A stretch of 64,000 bases of DNA, taken from contig JAFWBQ010000023.1 of NCBI GenBank assembly GCA_017507125.1, positions 1-64,000 of the forward strand, given 5' to 3'. This document shows, piece by piece, positions 50,596 through 59,755 of the stretch. How positions within the stretch are numbered: the stretch's first letter is position 1; every line of letters begins with the position of its first letter. The position numbers and the translations under genes were made by a program. Origin of the DNA: Lentisphaeria bacterium (lineage in GTDB: Bacteria > Verrucomicrobiota > Lentisphaeria > Victivallales > Victivallaceae). The notes beneath the pieces are model-generated. The model did not search any database. It saw only the letters and a program-made list of their open reading frames with translations, and had not been told where the DNA came from.

Positions 50596-53391
50596 ATGTC
50601 GTCATTTGGGGATTGGGATTTTATGGGGAATATGTGTTTTCCGAAGTCTGTATCCGGACAATGGATCTATTTGGAACGTCTGAAAAACAGCAAAGACACA
50701 AGCGTGTTGATGAGACGCAATTTTGTACTGACCGGTGATATCGGTGATGATCCGGTACTTTTTGTCAGCGCTAATACTTCTTATCAACTTTATGTCAACG
50801 GGCGCTTTGCCGGGGCCGGGGCCAGAGCTCATCAAAGTCCGGGAACAAGCTACATTGATGCTTACGAGATCGGCTTCTATCTGGAACCCGGAGCCAACCT
50901 TATTGCCATTTATGTTCACAACTTACTGGACAGTCAGAGAGGCGATCATTCCCGGACCCCCGGTATGTGGTGCCAGCTGCAGTGTGATGGAAAGACTCTG
51001 TTCCACAGTGATGACTCCTGGGAGATAATGGCTCTCGAAGGCATCAATCAGCCACGTCCCAAAGTTTCCGCACATGGCAGGCTTGCTTCTTTTATTGACC
51101 TGCGTCTTCTTCCCGACGGTTGGAACATGCCGGGGCAGGGGGATAATGGAACGTGGGAAAAACCGGATATGCTGATACTTCCCGGAGAAGAAGGGGCATT
51201 GATCGAACTGCATCCCGTTCCGCCGGCCATCGTCAATGCTGAATCTGTCGCGTTTGAAAACGTCTGTCAGGGACACATCGGAGCGATGCCCGGTTTTTCA
51301 TGCTGTTCTTTCCCCAAAAATGCAGTGGGGAAAACTGCTGCTGCCGCCTCCTACGTTTTCTGTGATGAACCGTGTTCTTTGAACGTGAAATTTTATACCG
51401 ACGATCCCTGTAAATTTTTCTGCAATAAAAAGAAGTTGTTTGACGGAGTCGGGGCAAGAGGAATCGACATCGAGATCCCTTTGAACAGAGGACTGAACCG
51501 TCTGACTCTCTTTGCAAAGCCTGAAACAAACAGCATGGGGGTCATGCTTGTAAGTCCGCAATGGCCGGCTGAATTGACTTTTTTGAGCGATATGCTTGAT
51601 ACGGCGGATCCGGGATGGTGCATCGGTACTGTGTCCAGAATAAAATATGAGGAGTGCACCCCCGCTGTCAGAATAGAGTCCCTGCCGGATCTTTCTTTTG
51701 CCCTTTCCAATTTGCACACCGTCTGCGATGTTTGGGATCTGCTTTGCTCTGCCGGATTTGACAGAGAGGAAACGGAAAGTGAATTCCTGTTTCAGGGAGC
51801 GTGGAGACTTTTCAAACTTCCCCGTATGCATTACGGAACTGTACGCATTTCTGTAACTGCCGGTGCCGGAGATGTGGTCGATATGATCGTCGGTACTGAG
51901 ATCAATGAAAACACTTTCTTTCCCGGCTGTGCCAATGGGGATAACAGAGAATGTATCAGTTTCATCTGCCGGGAGGGGAAAAATGATGTTTCAGCTTTGG
52001 TTCCCACTGATTGCCGGTGTCTTCTGATTTATGTCCGGAAAACCGGAAAAGGTGTGCAAATAACCACCCCGGTATTAGATGAACTTTCCAGGAATTTCAA
52101 CAGGGAATGCAGCTTTTCCTGCTCCAATCCTTTCTGGAACAGGATCTGGCAGACCGGACGTGATGTCCTGTCACGGTCAAGTGTGGCGATATTTCCCGCT
52201 GACGGCTTCCCGGATCATGATCTTTACATGCTGGATTCCTTTTTTGAAGCAGTCAATGTGGCTGCTGTGTTTGGGGATTACGGGTACATCACTGCACGTT
52301 TGAGGCAATTTGCCGGAGGACAGCTGGAAAATGGCGCCATCGTTTCCCTTGCTTCAGGCAACGGGTATGAACAGGCGTTTTTTCACATGTTTTTCTTCCC
52401 GGGATGGATCCTGGCCAACTATCGTTTTTCCGGCAATCTGGTAGAAATGCGCAGCATGATGCCCAAATTGGATGCCGCCAAAAAGTTTCTCTTGTCGTTT
52501 TGGGATGAGGAAAAGCATTGGCTGGATCCGGAGTTGTCAGGCAGCTGCACCGGGTGTGAAACAGATCCCGTTGTCACCTGCCGTCTGCCGGTCGTATTGA
52601 ATGCTCTCTTTTGCAGATTCATGATTTCCGCCTCTGAGATCTACGATCTTTTTGAGCGTACTTTTGATGCCCGGGAGTGCCGTCATTTATTGCGGCGCGC
52701 GTCTGCCAGTCTGATTGAGAACTTCTTTGATGAGGAAGCCGGTCTCTTTGCCGATTTTCCCATAACCGGTAGCGACGAAAGCGAAGAGTTTTCTCTTCTG
52801 GGGAACTTTTTCCCCCTTCTTGCCGGCATCAAAACAGAAGAGTGCTTCGAGAAGTTTGTCAATACATTTTTCGAGTTTGAAACCGGAGCCGCCCGTACTG
52901 TGGAAGCAGAATCTCCCTGTTTCCATTACCTGTTTGCCGAAATGTTGTTTGCTCTCGGTCAGAAAGAGTGGGGGTTCCGCTACCTGAAAAACTACTGGAG
53001 TCAGCGCATGGATCACAGCGGAGGTGTTTGGCGCGATCCTGTTTCCGGTATTGTCAGAACATCGCGCTTTGCCGACGGCAACTCTGTTGTACCGAATGTT
53101 TTTCTGGTGCGCGAGATCATCGGAGTCAGGGTGGGTGAGCCTGCCCACTCTCTGATTTATTTTGATCCGGCCTATGAATTGGTCGATCAGGCTGAAGCGG
53201 CGATCCCCACTGCCCAGGGACGCATACATATTTCCTGGAAAACGCAGCCTGACGGGGGATTGGTCGTCAATATTTACTCCAGCCATCCTTTGAAGGTTCT
53301 GCCTGAATTTCCGGAAGAGGTTATAAAGAAATCAACTTTCAGCCTCAGTGAAAATGTGATGCTGGTCAAATCTGCTGTTCAGGAGGGGTGA
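50596..53391 (+). CDS. Alpha-L-rhamnosidase-like six-hairpin glycosidase
   Basis: About 931 residues, no signal peptide. The N-terminal half has beta-sandwich domains like the CBM67/rhamnosidase N-terminal parts (F-V-S-A-N-T-S-Y-Q-L-Y-V-N-G, F-I-D-L-R-L-L-P-D-G-W). The second half (about 530-850) is an (alpha/alpha)6 barrel. The common GH78 D-G-P-x-R-E-R-x-x-x-x-G-D stretch appears as P-A-D-G-F-P-D-H-D-L-Y-M-L-D, without the arginines, so substrate or activity may differ. The start is set at ATG 50596 from the promoter; ATG 50623 is another option. Confidence 0.7.
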   Translation: MSSFGDWDFMGNMCFPKSVSGQWIYLERLKNSKDTSVLMRRNFVLTGDIGDDPVLFVSANTSYQLYVNGRFAGAGARAHQSPGTSYIDAYEIGFYLEPGANLIAIYVHNLLDSQRGDHSRTPGMWCQLQCDGKTLFHSDDSWEIMALEGINQPRPKVSAHGRLASFIDLRLLPDGWNMPGQGDNGTWEKPDMLILPGEEGALIELHPVPPAIVNAESVAFENVCQGHIGAMPGFSCCSFPKNAVGKTAAAASYVFCDEPCSLNVKFYTDDPCKFFCNKKKLFDGVGARGIDIEIPLNRGLNRLTLFAKPETNSMGVMLVSPQWPAELTFLSDMLDTADPGWCIGTVSRIKYEECTPAVRIESLPDLSFALSNLHTVCDVWDLLCSAGFDREETESEFLFQGAWRLFKLPRMHYGTVRISVTAGAGDVVDMIVGTEINENTFFPGCANGDNRECISFICREGKNDVSALVPTDCRCLLIYVRKTGKGVQITTPVLDELSRNFNRECSFSCSNPFWNRIWQTGRDVLSRSSVAIFPADGFPDHDLYMLDSFFEAVNVAAVFGDYGYITARLRQFAGGQLENGAIVSLASGNGYEQAFFHMFFFPGWILANYRFSGNLVEMRSMMPKLDAAKKFLLSFWDEEKHWLDPELSGSCTGCETDPVVTCRLPVVLNALFCRFMISASEIYDLFERTFDARECRHLLRRASASLIENFFDEEAGLFADFPITGSDESEEFSLLGNFFPLLAGIKTEECFEKFVNTFFEFETGAARTVEAESPCFHYLFAEMLFALGQKEWGFRYLKNYWSQRMDHSGGVWRDPVSGIVRTSRFADGNSVVPNVFLVREIIGVRVGEPAHSLIYFDPAYELVDQAEAAIPTAQGRIHISWKTQPDGGLVVNIYSSHPLKVLPEFPEEVIKKSTFSLSENVMLVKSAVQEG

Positions 53392-53394
53392 GGC

Positions 53395-53826
53395 GTGAAA
53401 AGTCTGCTGGTACTCCTGAGCTTGTATTTGGCCATGGGAGCTCTTTACGGAGCTCCCGCAGCTGTTGCGCCACTTGCTTCAAAAAAGGAGCGCATTTCAA
53501 AGGAGACACTGCTCAAAAACGATAAGTTGATGCGTTATACGACAACCAAACCCTGTTATCTTGACAAATACAAGTATTTCTGCTGTCCTGTCCGCAAGAT
53601 CGTCAGACGGCAGGCCGCAGAAGGCAAGTGGACTGACTACTGTTACAACGGTAGAGATGAACTCATAGGAATACGCAAAGGAGATCATCGCGGTTCTGTC
53701 AAACGCAGTGATTTTTCTTCAGTCAGCGGCTGTACCCAATGCCGGAACAGTGAGATACGGCAACGTTCCTGGCGGCATAATACAAAACCGAAACTGGCAC
53801 CGCCCAAAAGAAAAAAGAGACGGTAA
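53395..53826 (+). CDS. Small exported cysteine-containing protein, unknown function
   Basis: 143 residues from GTG 53395, with AGGAGG ahead of it. A signal peptide (about 1-20, ending A-L-Y-G-A), seven cysteines in the mature part (including F-C-C-P and C-T-Q-C) and a very basic tail (P-P-K-R-K-K-R-R). I recognise no family. It starts 3 bases after the glycosidase-like gene and shares its transcript, so the two may work together. Confidence 0.65.
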   Translation: MKSLLVLLSLYLAMGALYGAPAAVAPLASKKERISKETLLKNDKLMRYTTTKPCYLDKYKYFCCPVRKIVRRQAAEGKWTDYCYNGRDELIGIRKGDHRGSVKRSDFSSVSGCTQCRNSEIRQRSWRHNTKPKLAPPKRKKRR

Positions 53827-53873
53827 AAACTTTCCGGGAAAAGACTCCCTTTTCTGTATAAGGTGGGGCATGT

Positions 53874-53913
53874 AAAAAAACGGCTGCTGCAAAAATTCTG
53901 CAGTGGCCGTTTT
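53874..53913. terminator. Bidirectional intrinsic terminator
   Basis: AAAACGGCTGCTGCA pairs with TGCAGTGGCCGTTTT with two wobble pairs, flanked by A-rich and T-rich runs. It separates the two convergent units here. Confidence 0.88.
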
Positions 53914-53927
53914 CTGAGGTAATTCGT

Positions 53928-55229
53928 TTATGCCATCATACGCTCAAGATTTTTCATGGCTTCTTCAAGAAGACCTGCTTCATAGAGAAGATCCAGGATC
54001 GTATAGCGGTTGCGGATCAGTTGGGCGGTCCTGATGCCATGAAGGAATTGTTCGCAACTCAAGCCTATTTCTGCCGGCGTTACAGGACAATTTGCCTTTT
54101 TCAACATCCCCCGGAGTTCCTCAAAAGTATAAAGTTGCCGGGCAAGTTTTTTACCGAGATCTTCCCAGATCCCTGCAATGAGTTCCCGCCGCTCTGCAGC
54201 GGCCTTGCCCGTACGGAATTTGGCAAGAGAGATCTTTTTCGGTTCCGCACCGTAACAGCCCCTGATAAGAAGAGCGTCTATTTCGGCGATCCTTTCCTCT
54301 TCAGAGAGAACCGGTGCGGCTTTGGCAAAGGCCTCATTGACGGGAGTGTTGATGATATACTCCATCAGAAGAGAGGTCGCGAGCAATCCCACGCCTACCT
54401 TGAAACCGTGTGAGACATCCTGACCGTCTTTCTGAAGTCCCTCCATCTCCCAGACATGGCTGAAAAGGTGTTCCGAACCGGAGGCCGGCCGGCTGTCAAG
54501 CATCATCTGCATGCTGTAGCCCGTGGCGGCGAGTCCTTCAAAGATATTGAGCATATCTTCAGAGTCAGCGACCCAGCGGCGGATGTTCCCCTGGATCAAC
54601 TGCCACACATCTTCGCGGATCGGCTGTTCATCGGTGGCATCGGCAATGATCCAGTCAGCTCCGGCAACCACCTTGGTCAGCAGATCGGCAAAGCCGGAAC
54701 TCAGCATGGGCGCAGGAGCCGTCGCCATAATGGTGACATCCGCACAAAGGGCGGCGGGGGCAGGGCACTTGACAGTCTGCTTGTTGTGATTTACAGCCAA
54801 TGCTGCTCCGGCTGAGGTGAAGCCGTCAACGGAACAGGCCGTGGGGACGCAGCAGTAGGCGACCTTTTTCAATCCGGAGGCGCATTTGACAAGATCATTG
54901 ATGACACCGGATCCGACTGCCACAGGAACGCATTTTTCAGGCATGACAGCACTGAGCTTTTCTGAGTAGGCAAAGTCCGGATGAAGCACTGGCGTTCCGG
55001 GGAATATCCATGGTTCAGCAGGTTTCATCCCGGCTTCGAGCAGATATTGCTGCGCTGTGTTTCCGGCGGCTTCCCATGTATTTGTATCTGCCACGATCCA
55101 GGGGGTGAGACCGGGAAATTCCTGCTTCAGAAGCTGAGGGAGATATTTCAAAGCTCCTTTTCCAAGGACAAAACATCTGGTATCAAGTCCCGCTGGAACG
55201 GGGATCACCGGCATGGTATTATCTGACAT
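53928..55229 (-). CDS. sn-glycerol-1-phosphate dehydrogenase (AraM/EgsA family)
   Basis: About 433 residues. Iron-dependent dehydrogenase fold: V-G-S-G-V-I-N-D-L (about 100), P-T-A-C-S-V-D-G-F-T-S, and metal-binding H-L-F-S-H-V-W-E-M with H-G-F-K-V-G-V-G. It reduces dihydroxyacetone phosphate to sn-glycerol 1-phosphate, as AraM of Bacillus does. Its product is the backbone of archaeal lipids and of heptaprenylglyceryl phosphate in some bacteria. ATG 55229 is chosen over in-frame starts further upstream for its GGAG. It follows the metallophosphoesterase gene by 16 bases. Another family member, such as a sugar-phosphate dehydrogenase, is possible. Confidence 0.8.
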   Translation of the reverse strand: MSDNTMPVIPVPAGLDTRCFVLGKGALKYLPQLLKQEFPGLTPWIVADTNTWEAAGNTAQQYLLEAGMKPAEPWIFPGTPVLHPDFAYSEKLSAVMPEKCVPVAVGSGVINDLVKCASGLKKVAYCCVPTACSVDGFTSAGAALAVNHNKQTVKCPAPAALCADVTIMATAPAPMLSSGFADLLTKVVAGADWIIADATDEQPIREDVWQLIQGNIRRWVADSEDMLNIFEGLAATGYSMQMMLDSRPASGSEHLFSHVWEMEGLQKDGQDVSHGFKVGVGLLATSLLMEYIINTPVNEAFAKAAPVLSEEERIAEIDALLIRGCYGAEPKKISLAKFRTGKAAAERRELIAGIWEDLGKKLARQLYTFEELRGMLKKANCPVTPAEIGLSCEQFLHGIRTAQLIRNRYTILDLLYEAGLLEEAMKNLERMMA

Positions 55230-55245
55230 GATAAGGACTCCTGTT

Positions 55246-56376
55246 TCAAATATTTCCGGGGACAACATCAATGGAATCAGTGATGACTCCAGACTCATTC
55301 ATGTAATCGACGCGGATCTTTGTGGGGGAAAGGGTAATGGCGCCACCGGTGAAACCGCTGTAATCTTCCCCGGGAGTGGGCACGCCGGCAACGATGGCAG
55401 GAGCGCCCTGATTGAAAATGTCATTTGCACTTCCGGGAAGAGTGACATAGTTCCGGTGTTTGTGACCGTAGAAATAGGCACAGGGCTTGATTTCTTCACG
55501 GATGAGTTTGCACCACTCCGAGTAAATGTCATATTCGATGTCAAAGGGAGGATTGTGGGGCTCTGAAAAGTTGATGTGTGAAACGACCATCCGGTATTGG
55601 ATCCCGGGGGCATTGTATTCAGACTCTCCGGATGAGGTTATTTTTTTGAGGAACGCAGTTTCACGTTTGCGGAAGATGTGACAACAGTTCACACCCCCGT
55701 ATTCGATGCTTGGGTCGGGTTTATCCTCCGCGCAGTCCAGTACGATCCCCCAGACGGGTCCCAGACGGAACGTGTAATAAGAATTGCCATTTGCAGTGGG
55801 AACAAACTCCGCCTGACGTTCCGCCCAGGCGCCCCGCAGATCGTGATTGCCCCGTGAGAAGACCACGGGGATCTCGCCGCCGGTGATTTCTGAGGCGATG
55901 CGGTGGACATACAGCAGACGCTCTGCGCTTTCACTGTTGTCGTGGATATCGCCGTTGACAATAAGAAAATCCATCCCCTTGAAGGAGTTTGCAGCATTTA
56001 TCCCGGCTTCAATGTGATTGTGAACGTCAGACAAGAGATAAAATTTGGGCGTCGGGGTATCGACTTTCCGGAAAGTGAAAGAGACTTCTCCTTCAAGATC
56101 CGGTTTGTTGTAATAGGAAACGCGCTCCTGAAAACGGCGGTATCCGATGGTATATTGACCGGCGGCATCAAGATCTGCTGCAGGCACTGTGATTTTGTGG
56201 ATCATGGTTTCCGAGCGCAGAACTCCGTTAGATTCATCATAATACTCATTGTCGCCGATGCGGCACCACATTACGTTTCTTGATGAAGGAATAACGAAGA
56301 TCTGATATGTGTCACCGACAGCATAAACAATAGGGGTCGAAGCAAATATTTCACCCGGCAAATCAGCAAGTGTCAT
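55246..56376 (-). CDS. Metallophosphoesterase (calcineurin-like)
   Basis: 376 residues, no signal peptide. An N-terminal beta-sandwich (about 1-100) precedes the catalytic domain: L-S-D-V-H-N-H (about 114), N-G-D-I-H-D (about 140), R-G-N-H-D (about 175), a late V-V-S-H-I-N and G-H-K-H-R-N. Two metal ions are expected. It is transcribed with the G1P dehydrogenase, so it may hydrolyse a related phosphoester; that is a guess. AAGGAAAA lies upstream. Confidence 0.85.
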   Translation of the reverse strand: MTLADLPGEIFASTPIVYAVGDTYQIFVIPSSRNVMWCRIGDNEYYDESNGVLRSETMIHKITVPAADLDAAGQYTIGYRRFQERVSYYNKPDLEGEVSFTFRKVDTPTPKFYLLSDVHNHIEAGINAANSFKGMDFLIVNGDIHDNSESAERLLYVHRIASEITGGEIPVVFSRGNHDLRGAWAERQAEFVPTANGNSYYTFRLGPVWGIVLDCAEDKPDPSIEYGGVNCCHIFRKRETAFLKKITSSGESEYNAPGIQYRMVVSHINFSEPHNPPFDIEYDIYSEWCKLIREEIKPCAYFYGHKHRNYVTLPGSANDIFNQGAPAIVAGVPTPGEDYSGFTGGAITLSPTKIRVDYMNESGVITDSIDVVPGNI

Positions 56377-56433
56377 AATATTTTTTTTCCTTGAGTTGGA
56401 GCTTTACAGTCACTGGGAACGGACCGTTTTTAT

Positions 56434-56462
56434 AATATAATGTCTCTTTTATATGATTGCAA
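56434..56462 (-). promoter_or_regulatory. Promoter of the phosphoesterase-G1P dehydrogenase operon
   Basis: Read leftward: TTGCAA (56457-56462), 17 bp, TATATT (56434-56439), the same as the SNF and type I secretion promoters. Confidence 0.78.
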
Positions 56463-56490
56463 GATTGACAGGGGGATTTATTCTGCTGAA

Positions 56491-56528
56491 AAACAAAAAA
56501 GTCCCGCACCCCTGTGAGGCTGCGGGAC
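56491..56528 (-). terminator. Intrinsic terminator of the nagA-like gene
   Basis: Perfect 8-bp stem GTCCCGCA/TGCGGGAC (56501-56508 and 56521-56528) then six T on the minus strand. Confidence 0.9.
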
Positions 56529-56547
56529 CTGGAAAAAACGGAAAAAC

Positions 56548-57456
56548 TTATTTGCTGTTGAGCAGATTGAGAGCATTGGTGCGTCCCATTTTGGTCAGCT
56601 CTTCTTCTGTCCAGATGTTGAGGGATTCAAGGAATGCCATACACATACCGACGGTGGAGGCGGAACCCACCAGACATTTTTTCACAGGATTGTGGAGTTT
56701 GCCGTTGGGTTCAAGAATGGCGTCATTGCCCAGCACATGATAGCGTCCGGGTTTGAATCCGGTGGCTTCAGCCTGGTCACTGGTGATGATCATCTTGTCA
56801 ACACCCTTGGTGCGGATGAAGACTCTGAGCAGATCTCCGGGCAGGTGGTGACCGTCAGAAATGCACATGGCGGTCAGACGTTCTTCTGCGAGGCCTGCCC
56901 AGACGGGGTTGTTGTGGCGGTCAAGCAGATTGGGACATCCGTTGCCAAGGTGGGTCAGCAGTTCAGCACCGGCGTCGGCAGCAGCTTTCACCTGTTCGTA
57001 ATTGGCCATGTGATGACCGACGGAAACATGGATGCCCACTTCACGGGCGCGGGCGATGGCTTCAGGCGCATTCTGAGCATCGGCACCGATGGTGATGATC
57101 TTGATGAAACCGTCCGCATTCAGTTCGTCAACAGCAGCTTTAGAGGGGATCTGGACCCATGCCGGATTGTGAGCCCCCACGGCTCCGGGAGTGTTGGAAA
57201 TGAAAGGTCCCTCAAGGTGAACGCCGGGAACTTTGTCGGCATAACCGTGAGATTCTACAGCCTTCTTGATGATGGGAATGTTGCGGCGGTAAAGTTCCAT
57301 GGGACCGGTGATGATGGTGGGCAGGAAGATTTCGGTGCCGGCGGCAAAAAGTTCTTCGCAGGCTTTGATGACCATATCGGCGGTCAGTTCGGGATTGGAA
57401 AAGTCAACACCATTATGACCGTTGACCTGAAGATCGATCCATCCGGGATTTTTCAT
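56548..57456 (-). CDS. nagA: N-acetylglucosamine-6-phosphate deacetylase-like amidohydrolase
   Basis: 302 residues, shorter than the usual 380 because the N-terminal beta-sandwich is missing. G-W-I-D-L-Q-V-N-G-H-N-G-V-D-F opens the barrel as in E. coli NagA; H-L-E82-G-P-F holds the metal ligand; V-G-H-H, T-H-L-G-N and a C-terminal T-S-D-Q (in place of T-D-A) follow. It should deacetylate GlcNAc-6-phosphate. The shortened form may change stability or substrate. It has its own promoter and terminator. Confidence 0.85.
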   Translation of the reverse strand: MKNPGWIDLQVNGHNGVDFSNPELTADMVIKACEELFAAGTEIFLPTIITGPMELYRRNIPIIKKAVESHGYADKVPGVHLEGPFISNTPGAVGAHNPAWVQIPSKAAVDELNADGFIKIITIGADAQNAPEAIARAREVGIHVSVGHHMANYEQVKAAADAGAELLTHLGNGCPNLLDRHNNPVWAGLAEERLTAMCISDGHHLPGDLLRVFIRTKGVDKMIITSDQAEATGFKPGRYHVLGNDAILEPNGKLHNPVKKCLVGSASTVGMCMAFLESLNIWTEEELTKMGRTNALNLLNSK

Positions 57457-57501
57457 TTTTTTTCTCCTTGAAATTTAGGTGACGTTTTGTGTGAATGATT
57501 T

Positions 57502-57530
57502 AATATATACCCTGAAAGTTATTTTGACAA
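57502..57530 (-). promoter_or_regulatory. Promoter of the nagA-like gene
   Basis: Read leftward: TTGTCA (57525-57530), 17 bp, TATATT (57502-57507). The -35 lies inside the end of the RlmD-like gene. Confidence 0.75.
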
Positions 57531-58649
57531 GGTCAATATCGTAAAAGTTTCAAAATGTGCCGTACAGGGAAACATATCAAGGGCTCCTGCCTGGAGAACC
57601 TGATATTTTTCCGAAAGAAGCTGCAGATCCCGGCTGAGAGTGTCCGGACCGCAGGAAATGTAGAGAAGTCCGGGAATTCCGCTTTTCAATATTTTTTTGA
57701 CCAGCTTTCCGTCAAGTCCGCTGCGGGGAGGATCAAGAAGAAGAATGTCATACTTCTCTTTTGCCGGGAAATTACAGGCGTCTCCGGCTTGAAAACAGCA
57801 GCGTTCTTCCAGTGCCCACTGCCGTGTATTGTATACGGCAGCAGTGATGGACTCCTGTGAAAGTTCGATTCCGGAGGTGTGCAGATCTTTTATTTGTGCC
57901 GCAGCAGCAAGAGAAAATACGCCTGTGCCGCAGAAAAGTTCAAGCATCTTTCGGGCTCCGGAGTCCTTTATGGCTGCCGTGACACGTGAACAAAGCTCTG
58001 CAGCTACCGCCGGATTGGTTTGGAAGAATCCGGAAGGTGGAACGGAAAATCTGCCGATGCCGGGCAATTCCTCTGTCAGATATCTCCCGCTGAAACTCTT
58101 GATTTCACCGCACCATGAGAAAGTGGAACGGAAAAAGAGTGTGCCCTCATCCGGGAGGACCGTTTCTTTGAAAGAAGTGTTGATATCCGGGGAAACAAGC
58201 ATGCATCTGTCAATGGGGAGCAAAGTGACATTGTCAAATCCGCGATATCCTGCTTTCCCGTTTTCGCAGCTGACTTTGAGCCGGTTTCGCCAGCCGAAAC
58301 GGCGGGGAGAGGGGAATATGGGGAGACGCTCACCCGGAAAATTTTGAAGAAAACGTTCAAACTGCCGCTGTTTCCACTCAAGTTCCAGAGTGTAGTCACA
58401 GTGCTGGAACGAGCACCCGGGACAAATTTCTGCAAACGGACACTCCGGCGTGATCCTGAAGGGGGAGCGTTCATGCAGAGCGGTAAGGCGTCCGCGGAGA
58501 AAACGTTTCTTTTTTTCTGTGATCTCGACTTCGACCTTTTCTCCGGGAAGCGCACCTCTGACAAAGCAGACCTCGCCGGAGTCCAGACGCCCGAGCGCCT
58601 CACCGCCGTAGGCAATGGCGGTGATGGTGAGTTGTTCCTTGCGGCTCAA
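57519..58649 (-). CDS. RlmD/TrmA-family RNA (uracil-5) methyltransferase
   Basis: 376 residues. A TRAM domain (about 1-58), 4Fe-4S cysteines 70, 76, 79 and 84, and a SAM-dependent methyltransferase with D-P-P-R-S-G-L-D and the catalytic Cys in Y-I-S-C-G-P-D-T (about 335). It methylates uridines, most likely U1939/U747 of 23S rRNA. It is shorter than E. coli RlmD and could also be an RlmCD-like enzyme. Last gene of the six-gene run at this end of the window. Confidence 0.9.
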   Translation of the reverse strand: MSRKEQLTITAIAYGGEALGRLDSGEVCFVRGALPGEKVEVEITEKKKRFLRGRLTALHERSPFRITPECPFAEICPGCSFQHCDYTLELEWKQRQFERFLQNFPGERLPIFPSPRRFGWRNRLKVSCENGKAGYRGFDNVTLLPIDRCMLVSPDINTSFKETVLPDEGTLFFRSTFSWCGEIKSFSGRYLTEELPGIGRFSVPPSGFFQTNPAVAAELCSRVTAAIKDSGARKMLELFCGTGVFSLAAAAQIKDLHTSGIELSQESITAAVYNTRQWALEERCCFQAGDACNFPAKEKYDILLLDPPRSGLDGKLVKKILKSGIPGLLYISCGPDTLSRDLQLLSEKYQVLQAGALDMFPCTAHFETFTILTLSK

Positions 58650-59752
58650 AGCACAAGCTCCTTCTGCAGTTTGACAGCGGCCTTCAGATCTCCAAGAAGT
58701 ATGGCACCGGTCAGATTGCCCTGTGAGTCCCGGATCAGGCGCTGATAATTTTCACCTGAGCAGCTTGTTTCAGTGAAAGCGTCATTGATTTTACCGGCAG
58801 AAAAGAGTTTGAGTCCTAAAGCCATAAGCCGCACAGGATAGACCTCGGGGACGAAAATTTCATCACCGCCGCCGGCGTTGATACCTGCAGTGTGCCCCAT
58901 GGATTTGGCGGCACTCAGCAGAGTACATACGCCGCAGGGGGGCTCTGCCGCGTCTCCGCAGCTGAAAATGTCCGGATCTGAAGTTTGCATTTTCTGATCG
59001 ACAATAATGCCGCGGCGGGCAGGGAGTCCTGCGTTTTCGGCAAGTTTGGTACAGCACCTGACCCCGGCAGAAAAAACGGTCAGATCTGAACTGATGATTT
59101 CGTTTTCAAGCTCAACGCTTTCCGGTGTGATACGTTTTACCTCAGTTTGTGTTCTGATAGAAAGATTGAGGAGCGCTGTAAGATGTTCCATGACTTTTTC
59201 GGCACTTTCCTGATCCAGGTTCCGTGACAGCACTGTGGGACCAGTTTCGATGAGAGTGACGCTGCAGTTTCTGCCAAGAAGAGAGTCCGCAAGCTCCAAT
59301 CCAAGTACACCGCCGCCGATAACGACAGCTTTGGCGGCTCCTTCGGCGATTTTTCCCCTGATCTTCTGAAGATCTTCAAAGTTTCTCAGCGTAAAAGCAT
59401 ATTCTGCTCCGGGGAGGGGGGGGGTAAAAGCATCTCCTCCTGTGGCGAGGATCAACCGGTCATAGGCAAGTGTACTGCCGTCTTTGAAAGCAACTTTATG
59501 CTGCCGGAGGTCAATTGCAACAGCTTCTTTATTCAGCAAAACCGTGATATTTTTTTCCTGAAAAAAAGCACTGTTTTTGAAATAAAAGGCAGTATCGCTC
59601 AATTCTTCCATGACCATCCGTGACAGTGCCGGACGCCTGTAAGGAAGAACTGCTTCTCTGGAGCAGACAGTTACGCGATGCTCTTGAAAAGAAGCCGCTG
59701 CAGTGGCAGCTTCGAATGCGGCAACACCGCCGCCGATAATGAGAATATTCAT
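58646..59752 (-). CDS. NAD(P)/FAD-dependent oxidoreductase (rubredoxin/nitrite reductase-like)
   Basis: 368 residues. Two dinucleotide-binding motifs (I-G-G-G-V-A-A-F-E-A at 5-14, and V-I-G-G-G-V-L-G-L-E-L), a Y-R-R-P-A-L-S region and a C-G-D-A-A-E FAD motif near 285. It resembles NADH:rubredoxin oxidoreductase and the NirB N-terminal part; the partner is not known. It overlaps the next gene by ATGA and follows the kinase gene by 3 bases. Confidence 0.88.
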   Translation of the reverse strand: MNILIIGGGVAAFEAATAAASFQEHRVTVCSREAVLPYRRPALSRMVMEELSDTAFYFKNSAFFQEKNITVLLNKEAVAIDLRQHKVAFKDGSTLAYDRLILATGGDAFTPPLPGAEYAFTLRNFEDLQKIRGKIAEGAAKAVVIGGGVLGLELADSLLGRNCSVTLIETGPTVLSRNLDQESAEKVMEHLTALLNLSIRTQTEVKRITPESVELENEIISSDLTVFSAGVRCCTKLAENAGLPARRGIIVDQKMQTSDPDIFSCGDAAEPPCGVCTLLSAAKSMGHTAGINAGGGDEIFVPEVYPVRLMALGLKLFSAGKINDAFTETSCSGENYQRLIRDSQGNLTGAILLGDLKAAVKLQKELVL

Positions 59753-59755
59753 GGA

